Source of the DNA: an uncultured Bacteroidota bacterium
GTDB lineage: Bacteria > Bacteroidota > Bacteroidia > B-17B0 > Aurantibacillaceae
NCBI GenBank assembly: GCA_903923915.1
Contig: CAIXZI010000044.1
Span: 1-5,609, forward strand
DNA: 5,609 bases
Direction: 5' to 3'
A program made the position numbers and the translations under genes. The stretch's first letter is position 1; every line of letters begins with the position of its first letter. Of this stretch, positions 1-5,609 are shown in pieces. A model generated the notes under the pieces. That model was not told where the DNA came from. It did no database searches and saw nothing but the letters and a program-made list of their open reading frames with translations.

Positions 1-1722
1 TGCAGGATAATTAATAATAAACGGGTTGGATGAAGAACAACTTGCATCTACATAAGCATACCCATAATGAGCTCCCTGATTACAATCGCTGGCAACAAAT
101 TTAAGCGTAACGTTTGTTCCAATATAGGCAGTTAAATTCATGAAAACGGCTGTCCAAGGCTTGTAATGTACCGTAGCGTCTTTTGTACTTGTTAACCATC
201 CCGGAATGGAAGAACTGGCCGACACTTCATATTTTGTACAAGATATTACATTACCATTCTGATCCAATACTTCTGCGTTAAAATAGGGTTGATCTGTAAC
301 CGGATGTGCACCATCTTGCAAAACTGCCGCAAATCTATATGTAAAATAAGCGTTAGAAGAGGTAACCAAAAAAGTTTGTTTTATAGCCTCAATTTTTCCT
401 CCTATTGAAATATCATTTAATAACAAAGAATAATTCCCCCCATTTGGTGCCACCACCGGAAACCCACCTAAGGTATCAATACCTGCTACACAAGGCCCAT
501 AGGTAGTAGAAGAGTTAACCACCTTTGCTATACCACCCGGATGAGATGGACAAGTATCACAAGGTAAATTAACCCCATTAATATTACCGCTATTTAACGT
601 CCAACCGCTTGTATTTCCTGCTTCAAAATCTAAATTATTGCAAGCTGAAGATACGGATGCAGTTGCAGTTACTTTGCGTATGCGATTATTATTAAAATCG
701 GCAATGTATAAATTATTGGAAGCATCAATACTCAAACCTTCAGGAGAATTTAACTCTGCAGCAGTCGCTTGCCCTCCATCTCCACTAAAACCACCAGTAC
801 CATTTCCTGCAATGGTACTTATAATGCCGCTTGTATTTACCTTACGAATTCGATTATTGTTTCTATCAGAGATATACAAGTTGCCAAAAACATCAACATT
901 AATTCCAAGTGGTGTGTTTATTTGCGCTGAAGTTGCGAACCCGCCATCACCTGTGTAACCCGCAGTTCCGTTTCCCGCTACTGTATTAATTGCTCCTGAA
1001 TTATCTATTTTACGTATCCTATTATTACTTGCGTCAGATATAAATATATTACCAACGGCATCAACCACTATTCTTTGAGGATAATTTAACATCGCTGCAG
1101 TAGCCTGCCCTCCATCTCCACTAAACCCCATCGTACCGTTTCCTGCTATGGTTGATATTATACCCAAAGTATTTACTTTTCGCACACGACTATTAGGGCC
1201 ATCAGCAATATAAATATTACCTACTGCATCAACAGCTACGCCGTATGAACGCAAATTTGCCGCGGTAGCTTGTCCGCCATCTCCGCTAAAGCCAGCCATT
1301 CCGTTTCCAGCAACAGTAGTTATAATGCCGGCCGTGTTTACTTTACGAACGCAATTATTTCCATATTCAGAAATATATAAATTACCGTATACATCAATAG
1401 CAATGGCACTAGGTTTATATAATTGAGCTAATGAAGCCTGCCCACCATCGCCACTATAACCCTGAGTTCCATTACCAACTAAGGTACTTATTATTCCTAA
1501 AGTAGTTACTTTACGTATGCAGTTATTAAGTTCATCAGCAATAAATAAATTACCCGAAGCATCAACAGTTACCCAACCTGGACTTTTTAACTCGGCCACC
1601 GTAGCCTGTCCACCATCACCTATATAACCTGCGGTGCCATTACCTGCTATGGTGGTAATTATTTGAGCATTAATAGTAATTGTACATAAACACAAAAAAC
1701 AAAAAAGTATTTTTTTAATCAT
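1..1722 (-). CDS. Secreted NHL-repeat protein with jellyroll-like domain (3' end outside window)
   Basis: The minus-strand frame from the ATG at 1722-1720 is open for 574 codons to the window edge, so the C-terminus is missing. Residues 1-19 form a Sec signal peptide (basic IKK, hydrophobic core rich in Leu, Phe and Cys, likely cleavage NA|Q after residue 19). Residues 21-355 are six tandem NHL repeats of 55-56 residues; each has a GNG..G(Y/F).GDGG.A loop, a V/I-D-x-x-x-N-(L/I)-(Y/F)-I segment and an N-(N/S)-(R/C)-(I/V)-R-K end. NHL propellers are six-bladed, so this is probably one complete propeller. From about residue 361 (CNNLDFEAGNTSGW) to about 567 (YGYAYVDASC) lies a beta-rich module like the jellyroll or adhesin domains of Bacteroidota surface proteins. 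A type IX secretion sorting domain or gliding-type C-terminal domain is expected beyond the edge, but this is inference. Ligand and role are unknown. No Shine-Dalgarno sequence precedes the start. The gene is divergent from the OmpA-family gene at 1857. Confidence 0.9.
   Translation of the reverse strand, partial: MIKKILFCFLCLCTITINAQIITTIAGNGTAGYIGDGGQATVAELKSPGWVTVDASGNLFIADELNNCIRKVTTLGIISTLVGNGTQGYSGDGGQASLAQLYKPSAIAIDVYGNLYISEYGNNCVRKVNTAGIITTVAGNGMAGFSGDGGQATAANLRSYGVAVDAVGNIYIADGPNSRVRKVNTLGIISTIAGNGTMGFSGDGGQATAAMLNYPQRIVVDAVGNIFISDASNNRIRKIDNSGAINTVAGNGTAGYTGDGGFATSAQINTPLGINVDVFGNLYISDRNNNRIRKVNTSGIISTIAGNGTGGFSGDGGQATAAELNSPEGLSIDASNNLYIADFNNNRIRKVTATASVSSACNNLDFEAGNTSGWTLNSGNINGVNLPCDTCPSHPGGIAKVVNSSTTYGPCVAGIDTLGGFPVVAPNGGNYSLLLNDISIGGKIEAIKQTFLVTSSNAYFTYRFAAVLQDGAHPVTDQPYFNAEVLDQNGNVISCTKYEVSASSSIPGWLTSTKDATVHYKPWTAVFMNLTAYIGTNVTLKFVASDCNQGAHYGYAYVDASCSSSNPFIINYPA
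658..1662 (-). repeat. Six tandem NHL-repeat units (about 168 bp each)
   Basis: These are coding tandem repeats inside the leftward gene. In protein order the units lie at 1495-1662, 1327-1494, 1162-1326, 994-1161, 826-993 and 658-825. Five units have 56 codons; the third has 55, having lost one residue near the conserved Ser-Pro (LRSYG against LKSPG). The copies are similar at protein level (GDGG is invariant, and IRK or VRK closes each unit) but clearly diverged at DNA level. This indicates old duplications kept by selection on protein fold, not a recent expansion. The units are longer than the roughly 40-44 residues of a classical NHL repeat, because each carries the extra glycine-rich GNGT.G.SGDGG loop. 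Confidence 0.9.
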
Positions 1723-1745
1723 AAAGCTAAAAACAGGTTTGTAAA

Positions 1746-1753
1746 CAAATATA
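1746..1753 (-). promoter_or_regulatory. Candidate Bacteroidota -7 promoter element for the NHL-repeat gene
   Basis: The minus strand reads TATATTTG, an exact match to the TAnnTTTG -7 consensus of the Bacteroidota primary sigma factor. It lies 23 bp upstream of the ATG at 1722, which would give a short 5' leader of roughly 15-20 nt. No clean -33 TTG is seen at the usual distance upstream (the best is TTTA near 1769-1772), so the call rests on the -7 match and its position. Confidence 0.4.
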
Positions 1754-1823
1754 ATTTTTTATTTTAAATAAACGATGGATAGATTATTAGTTTTCACCTC
1801 ATTTTTTAATTTAAACCAACATA

Positions 1824-1830
1824 TAATTTG
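1824..1830 (+). promoter_or_regulatory. Possible -7-like element upstream of the OmpA-family gene
   Basis: The plus strand has TAATTTG 26 bp before the ATG at 1857. It resembles TAnnTTTG but is one base short between TA and TTTG, and I see no good -33 TTG partner. It is reported only because of its location in the divergent spacer. Confidence 0.2.
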
Positions 1831-1856
1831 TTTTTATATTTTTACATACTTAAGTT

Positions 1857-2594
1857 ATGCTTAGATTTTTATCTATTACTTTTCTCACAATTTTTTTCGC
1901 AACAGTTTCTGCGCAAACTCTTATTGATAAAAATTTAGTGCCTAATGGTAGTTTTGAAAATTTTCGCAAAAAGAAGAACGATTTAAAAAGTGCTATTCCA
2001 TGGGTGCCTCATGGCTCGGTAGATTATTATCAAACCACTTTAAAAAATGATGTTGGCACTTGCAAAGGTGCTCATACTGGCGATTGTTGTGCCGGACTTA
2101 GATATCAAAAAAAATATAAAGAGTTTATGGAAGTTAAACTTTCTGAAACTTTAAAGCGTGGCAATATTTATCAGTTTGAATGTTATATTCGTCTTGCTTT
2201 TTGGAGCAACGCTATGCTTAAATCGTTTGGCGTGTACGTTTCTAAAGGCGGTATGAAAGCTGTTAATTTTCCGGAAAAAGAGTGCGTATTAGATACTGTT
2301 GCAGCAAAAACTTCTTTAAATGGAGATTTTTGTTGGTTTAAGTTTAAAGGCAATTACAAAGCATCTGGTGGAGAAAAATTTATAACCATTGGCAATTTTT
2401 CACCTAACGTAAAAAACGATATGGTTAAAATAAATCTTAAAAGTCCGGGCTTTAAAGAAGCCTATTATTTTGTAGATGATGTTTCGCTTAAATGGATAAA
2501 ACCAAAAGATGATTTTAAAACAGTGTATGTAGATAGCATAGGCTATGAAAAAGATTCTGTGTTACAAGTAAATAAAAATGTACAAACCGGCTAA
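1857..2594 (+). CDS. Secreted jellyroll-domain protein, N-terminal part of the interrupted OmpA-family gene
   Basis: This is the 245-residue product made if the TAA at 2592 terminates translation. Residues 1-19 are a signal peptide cleaved by signal peptidase I (there is no lipobox cysteine), leaving a mature protein starting QTLIDKNLVPNGSFE. The remainder looks like a single beta-sandwich of the carbohydrate-binding type seen in Bacteroidota exported proteins: NLVPNGSFE at 26-34, an internal EFMEVKLSETLKRGNIYQF stretch at about 89-107, and the closing YYFVDDVSLKW at 203-213. Cysteines are clustered (TC and CC in the 68-78 region, then FEC, KEC and FCW), so disulfides are possible. The last residues (VLQVNKNVQTG) are the typical linker leading into an OmpA domain. 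Without that domain the protein would have lost its peptidoglycan anchor. The start is chosen because the signal peptide begins there; no Shine-Dalgarno sequence is visible, as is common in this phylum. Confidence 0.8.
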   Translation: MLRFLSITFLTIFFATVSAQTLIDKNLVPNGSFENFRKKKNDLKSAIPWVPHGSVDYYQTTLKNDVGTCKGAHTGDCCAGLRYQKKYKEFMEVKLSETLKRGNIYQFECYIRLAFWSNAMLKSFGVYVSKGGMKAVNFPEKECVLDTVAAKTSLNGDFCWFKFKGNYKASGGEKFITIGNFSPNVKNDMVKINLKSPGFKEAYYFVDDVSLKWIKPKDDFKTVYVDSIGYEKDSVLQVNKNVQTG

Positions 2595-2927
2595 AAAATC
2601 ACACTTAAAGTTTCGTTCGAAAATGGCAAATCATATCTTTTACCTGAATCGTTTTCTGAGTTAAATAAGCTTTCGCAATATCTTTTCAGACACCAAAATT
2701 TTGTCATAAAAATTGATGGGCACTCAGATAATTCAGGCTCTAAAATGAAAAATCAAAAACTATCAGAACAACGCGCTCGTGCTGTTTTTGAATATTTAAT
2801 TACGCATGGTGTACAAAATAAAATGTACTATCAGGGTTATGGAAGCTCACAACCTATTGCAGATAATAATACCGATGATGGCCGACAAAAAAATCGCCGT
2901 GTAGAGTTTGAAATTGTGAAGCAATAA
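2595..2927 (+). pseudogene. Detached OmpA C-terminal (peptidoglycan-binding) domain
   Basis: The frame directly after the TAA encodes 110 residues starting KITLKVSFENGKSYLLPES, then a complete OmpA-like domain. It has the GHSD motif (Asp at codon 291 of the joined frame, 2727-2729), LSEQRARAV with Arg at codon 306, a GYGSSQPIADN segment, and GRQKNRRVEF near the end. In E. coli OmpA the residues that bind diaminopimelate are Asp271 and Arg286; the 15-residue spacing is the same here. The only internal Met starts (2745 and 2823) lie inside the domain, after the first strand and the GHSD motif, so reinitiation would give a broken domain without a signal peptide. The piece is therefore unlikely to work as a separate gene. 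Confidence 0.75.
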
Positions 2928-2941
2928 AACCTTCATTTTAC

Positions 2942-2967
2942 AAACAGAAAATATCCATTAGCTGTTT
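2942..2967 (+). terminator. Weak inverted repeat, possible terminator of the OmpA-family gene
   Basis: AAACAG (2942-2947) and CTGTTT (2962-2967) are complementary arms separated by 14 bases and followed by TTAATTAAT. The stem is only 6 bp with two G/C pairs and a large loop, so it would be unstable. Position after the stop codon is the main support. Confidence 0.15.
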
Positions 2968-2987
2968 TAATTAATCTATTTTACTGT

Positions 2988-2995
2988 TATCTTCG
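2988..2995 (+). promoter_or_regulatory. Candidate -7 promoter element for alaS
   Basis: TATCTTCG differs from the Bacteroidota TAnnTTTG -7 consensus by one base and lies 25 bp before the alaS ATG, giving a predicted leader of about 20 nt. A TTG-type -33 box is not clear; TGTTTT near 2963-2968 is at roughly the right distance. The element suggests that alaS is transcribed independently of the interrupted upstream gene. Confidence 0.4.
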
Positions 2996-3020
2996 TGTGC
3001 GCAAAAAAAATTGATAAACT

Positions 3021-5609
3021 ATGATGAACGCTAACCAAATACGCCAAACTTTTTTAGACTTTTTTCAATCTAAAGGTCACCACATTGTACCATCTGCGCC
3101 TATGGTTGTAAAAAACGATCCTACGCTTATGTTTAACAACAGTGGTATGGCGCCGTTTAAAGATTTATTTTTAGGTAACGCTCCCATAAAACATCCTCGT
3201 GTAGCCGATACTCAAAAATGTTTACGTGTTAGTGGTAAACATAACGATTTGGAAGAAGTAGGTGTTGACACCTATCACCACACCATGTTTGAAATGCTTG
3301 GTAACTGGAGCTTTGGCGATTATTTTAAAAAAGATGCTATTGCCTGGGCTTGGGAACTTTTAACCGAAGTTTATAAAATTGATAAAGACCGTTTATACGT
3401 TACTGTTTTTGAAGGTGATGCAAAAGAAAATTTAGCTTTCGATCAGGAATCCTATGATTTTTGGAAACAGTTTGTTGCAGAAGACCGCATTTTACGAGGA
3501 AACAAAAAAGATAATTTTTGGGAAATGGGCGACCAGGGGCCTTGTGGGCCTTGCAGCGAGATACATTATGACGGGCGCAGCGATGAAGAACGAAAAAAAG
3601 TAGCCGGTGCAACGCTTGTAAATAATGATGACCCACAAGTAATTGAAATCTGGAACAATGTATTTATGGAATTTGAGCGTAAAGCAGACGGTTCTTTACA
3701 CAAACTTCCTAAGCAGCATGTTGATACCGGAATGGGCTTTGAGCGTTTAGTACGTGTATTGCAAGGTAAACAAAGTAATTATGATACGGATGTTTTTACA
3801 GCACTAATTGAAAAGGTTGAAAACCTTTGCAATCATCACTACAAGCCACTTAACGAAGAACATCATAAAAGTCAGTTGGTGTTGAATATTGCCATGCGCG
3901 TTATAGTAGATCATATACGTGCTATATCTTTTTCTATTGCTGACGGACAATTACCAAGCAATACAGGCGCAGGTTATGTTATTCGCCGTATTTTACGTCG
4001 TGCTATTCGTTATGGTTATCAATCGTTAGGATTGAAAGAACCTTTTATGTATCGTTTAGTACCTGTGCTGGCAAACCACATGGGACAAGCATTTCCGGAA
4101 CTTGTATCTCAAAAAATGCTGATTGAAAAAGTAATTAAAGAAGAAGAAACTTCTTTTTATAAAACGTTGGATATTGGTTTGCGCCGTATTGATAACATCT
4201 GTTTAGATATTGTAAACAACCATAAAAACAAAGAGATTGAAGGCAAAGTAGTATTTGAATTGTATGATACATTTGGCTTTCCATTAGACTTAACTTCGTT
4301 AATTGTGCGTGGTTACGGTTTATCTATCAACGAAAAAGAATTTGATGCTTGTTTGAATGAACAAAAAAATCGTTCGCGTGCGGCAACCCAAGTAAATACA
4401 GATGATTGGATTTATACGGCTCTGCAATGGAATACCGATAAAGGTCGTGAAGTAAAATTTGTTGGTTATGAAGAAACTGATGCCGAATGTTACATAACAC
4501 GTTATCGCAAAGTAAAATCTAAAAATAAAGAACAATATCAGTTAGTTTTAAATATAACTCCTTTCTATGCTGAAAGTGGCGGACAGGTAGGCGATACAGG
4601 TGTTTTAATTAGTGCTAACGAAAAGTTAATCATTACCGACACTAAAAAAGAAAACGGTATTACCATTCACTTTACAGATAAATTGCCTGAAAATATTTCA
4701 TCGTCGTTTATGGCGCATGTTGATAGAGCAAGGCGCACCTTAATTGCTAACAACCATAGTGCTACGCATTTGCTGCATGCCGCTCTGCGTCAAGTTTTAG
4801 GAACGCATGTTGAACAAAAAGGAAGTTTGGTAAACGATGAACATTTGCGTTTTGATTTCTCTCACTTTTCTAAAATTACCGAAGAAGAAATCCATCAAAT
4901 AGAACATATTGTAAATAGTAAAATTAGAGAAAACATTGCTTGCGATGTTCAGCTTGTAGCTTTAGAAGACGCAAAAAAAACAGGTGCTATGGCTTTGTTT
5001 GGCGAAAAATATGGCGACATAGTTCGTGTAGTTTGTTTTGATAGAAATTATTCGATGGAGCTTTGTGGTGGCACACACGTTAAAGCAACCGGACAAATTG
5101 GTTATTTTAAAATATCGTCAGAAGGCGCTGTGGCTGCAGGTATCCGTCGTATTGAGGCTATTACATCTGTAAAATCGGAAGAGTTTTTTGAGCATCAGGC
5201 ACAACAATTACACCAGGTAAAACACTTACTTAAAAACCCTGCTGATGTTGTAAAAAGTGTTACTACTTTATTAGAAGAAAACCATGATTTGCAAAAGCAA
5301 GTGCAGCATTTTATGAGGGAGAAATCTAATCTGCTTAAAAAAGAGTTACTTACTAAAAAGCAAACCGTTAATGGCATTAATTTTATTGCTGAAAAAATTG
5401 AATTAGATAGTGCCGAAGAAATTAAAAACCTATTGTTTGATTTACGCACACAAGTAGATAATTTATATTGCGTGGTTGGTGCCGAAGTTAAAGGCAAGCC
5501 AAGCATTTCAATCATCATTTCTGATAATTTAGTGGCAGCTAAAAACTTAGATGCCGGTAAAATTGTACGTGAAGTTGCCAAAGAAATTAACGGCGGCGGT
5601 GGCGGACAA
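3021..5609 (+). CDS. alaS: Alanyl-tRNA synthetase (3' end outside window)
   Basis: This class IIc synthetase charges tRNA-Ala with alanine in the cytoplasm and hydrolyses mischarged Ser- and Gly-tRNA-Ala. The window shows 863 codons; the usual bacterial length of about 870-880 means only the extreme C-terminus is lost. The catalytic domain starts at about residue 5 ([14 protein letters not shown]), with motif 2 [15 protein letters not shown] around Arg69, [17 protein letters not shown] after it, [12 protein letters not shown] near 173-184, and [13 protein letters not shown] at 316-328 as motif 3. The editing domain has the zinc ligands His579 and His583 (HSATH) and Cys682 and His686 (CGGTH), spaced nearly as in E. 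coli (564, 568, 666, 670). [11 protein letters not shown] lies between them. The C-Ala part has a predicted coiled-coil stretch (about 720-780) and ends in the conserved glycine-rich GGGGGQ at 858-863. All key residues are present and no frameshift is seen. ATGs at 3021 and 3024 are adjacent; either may be used, and the first is chosen. Confidence 0.97.
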   Translation, partial: MMNANQIRQTFLDFFQSKGHHIVPSAPMVVKNDPTLMFNNSGMAPFKDLFLGNAPIKHPRVADTQKCLRVSGKHNDLEEVGVDTYHHTMFEMLGNWSFGDYFKKDAIAWAWELLTEVYKIDKDRLYVTVFEGDAKENLAFDQESYDFWKQFVAEDRILRGNKKDNFWEMGDQGPCGPCSEIHYDGRSDEERKKVAGATLVNNDDPQVIEIWNNVFMEFERKADGSLHKLPKQHVDTGMGFERLVRVLQGKQSNYDTDVFTALIEKVENLCNHHYKPLNEEHHKSQLVLNIAMRVIVDHIRAISFSIADGQLPSNTGAGYVIRRILRRAIRYGYQSLGLKEPFMYRLVPVLANHMGQAFPELVSQKMLIEKVIKEEETSFYKTLDIGLRRIDNICLDIVNNHKNKEIEGKVVFELYDTFGFPLDLTSLIVRGYGLSINEKEFDACLNEQKNRSRAATQVNTDDWIYTALQWNTDKGREVKFVGYEETDAECYITRYRKVKSKNKEQYQLVLNITPFYAESGGQVGDTGVLISANEKLIITDTKKENGITIHFTDKLPENISSSFMAHVDRARRTLIANNHSATHLLHAALRQVLGTHVEQKGSLVNDEHLRFDFSHFSKITEEEIHQIEHIVNSKIRENIACDVQLVALEDAKKTGAMALFGEKYGDIVRVVCFDRNYSMELCGGTHVKATGQIGYFKISSEGAVAAGIRRIEAITSVKSEEFFEHQAQQLHQVKHLLKNPADVVKSVTTLLEENHDLQKQVQHFMREKSNLLKKELLTKKQTVNGINFIAEKIELDSAEEIKNLLFDLRTQVDNLYCVVGAEVKGKPSISIIISDNLVAAKNLDAGKIVREVAKEINGGGGGQ

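Larger units (their letters stand above)
1723..1856. other. Divergent AT-rich intergenic spacer
   Basis: This 134-bp spacer separates the starts of the leftward NHL-repeat gene and the rightward OmpA-family gene, so it must hold promoters for both unless one is transcribed from elsewhere. It is made mostly of A/T runs and has no ORF of note. Visible elements are an exact TAnnTTTG -7 match facing left (1746-1753), an overlapping short inverted repeat (1738-1749), and a weaker TAATTTG facing right (1824-1830). Confidence 0.6.
1857..2927 (+). pseudogene. OmpA-family protein gene interrupted by an in-frame TAA
   Basis: One frame runs from the ATG at 1857 to the TAA at 2925-2927, interrupted only by the TAA at 2592-2594 (codon 246). 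If that codon is read as an amino acid the product is 356 residues: signal peptide (1-19, VSA|Q), jellyroll-like carbohydrate-binding-type domain (about 26-215, opening NLVPNGSFE and closing YYFVDDVSL), short linker, and OmpA C-terminal domain (about 247-352). This signal peptide-jellyroll-OmpA order is a known Bacteroidota arrangement; such proteins are thought to be anchored to peptidoglycan with the jellyroll exposed in the periplasm or at the surface. The stop falls at the domain border, and the frame is the same on both sides, so a single substitution (for example AAA or CAA to TAA) explains it, whereas a 1-2 base indel does not. It may be a recent pseudogene or a sequencing error; the rest of the gene shows no decay. 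Confidence 0.75.
2928..3020. other. Spacer between the OmpA-family gene and alaS
   Basis: This 93-bp AT-rich spacer contains a weak inverted repeat after the OmpA-family stop and a candidate alaS promoter element. The final bases before the alaS ATG are an A run plus TTGATAAACT, with no purine-rich ribosome site of the GGAGG type. No small ORF or RNA gene is evident. Confidence 0.5.

Noticed and set aside
638..958. Plus-strand open frame of 106 codons with repeated segments
   Set aside because: It lies antisense to the NHL-repeat gene, and its internal repetition is just the mirror of the NHL units at DNA level. It has no start context or recognisable domain.
2589..2600. Programmed frameshift at the A run next to the TAA
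   Set aside because: The reading frame before and after the stop is identical, so a -1 or +1 shift would leave the OmpA frame, not enter it. Only read-through or a substitution can join the two parts.
2745..2927. Separate 60-residue gene starting at the ATG at 2745
   Set aside because: The ATG is an internal Met of the OmpA domain, in the same frame as the upstream half. A product from here would lack the first strand, the GHSD motif and any signal peptide, so it is better read as part of the interrupted gene.
1857..2927. Alternative genetic code with TAA as a sense codon
   Set aside because: The same gene ends with TAA at 2925-2927 after a normal OmpA C-terminus, and 863 codons of alaS contain no in-frame TAA, so reassignment is not supported.
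3400..3636. Minus-strand open frame within alaS
   Set aside because: It is antisense to a highly conserved catalytic region of alanyl-tRNA synthetase and shows no domain or promoter of its own.
4320..4535. Minus-strand open frame with a hydrophobic, membrane-like translation
   Set aside because: It is antisense to alaS. The Phe/Ile-rich translation is what an A-rich coding strand (Lys and Glu codons) gives in reverse, so it is a composition artefact.
5195..5581. Minus-strand open frame of 128 codons
   Set aside because: It is antisense to the 3' part of alaS, whose coding is clear through the CGGTH motif and C-Ala domain; nothing in the antisense product is recognisable.

Overview
The window looks like chromosomal DNA from a member of the Bacteroidota (Bacteroidetes). 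The base composition is AT-rich and intergenic spacers are very AT-rich. There are no clear Shine-Dalgarno sequences before the starts. -7 elements of the TAnnTTTG type can be seen. The gene content also fits: a secreted NHL-repeat protein and a secreted 'NLVPNGSFE' jellyroll/OmpA-domain protein, both types common in this phylum. I cannot resolve the order or genus from sequence alone.

Layout. Positions 1-1722 (minus strand) hold a large exported protein cut by the left edge: a signal peptide, six tandem NHL repeats of about 56 residues (one whole six-bladed propeller), then a jellyroll-like domain. Its C-terminus, where a secretion-sorting domain would be expected, is outside the window. A 134-bp AT-rich divergent spacer (1723-1856) carries the start-proximal promoter region of this gene and of the rightward gene at 1857. 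That gene encodes a signal peptide, a jellyroll domain and a C-terminal OmpA-type peptidoglycan-binding domain, but a single in-frame TAA at 2592-2594 separates the jellyroll from an otherwise intact OmpA domain that ends at 2927. A 93-bp spacer (2928-3020) follows, with a candidate promoter for alaS (alanyl-tRNA synthetase), which runs from 3021 off the right edge and lacks only about its last 10-20 residues.

How the genes relate. The two left genes both encode envelope or extracellular proteins and are transcribed divergently; a functional link is possible but not shown. alaS is a housekeeping gene that probably has its own promoter. The one real anomaly is the stop codon within the OmpA-family gene: the same reading frame continues with a textbook OmpA domain, so it is a recent nonsense mutation, a sequence error or, less likely, a read-through site. 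I found no mobile element, CRISPR array, RNA gene or evident new system.
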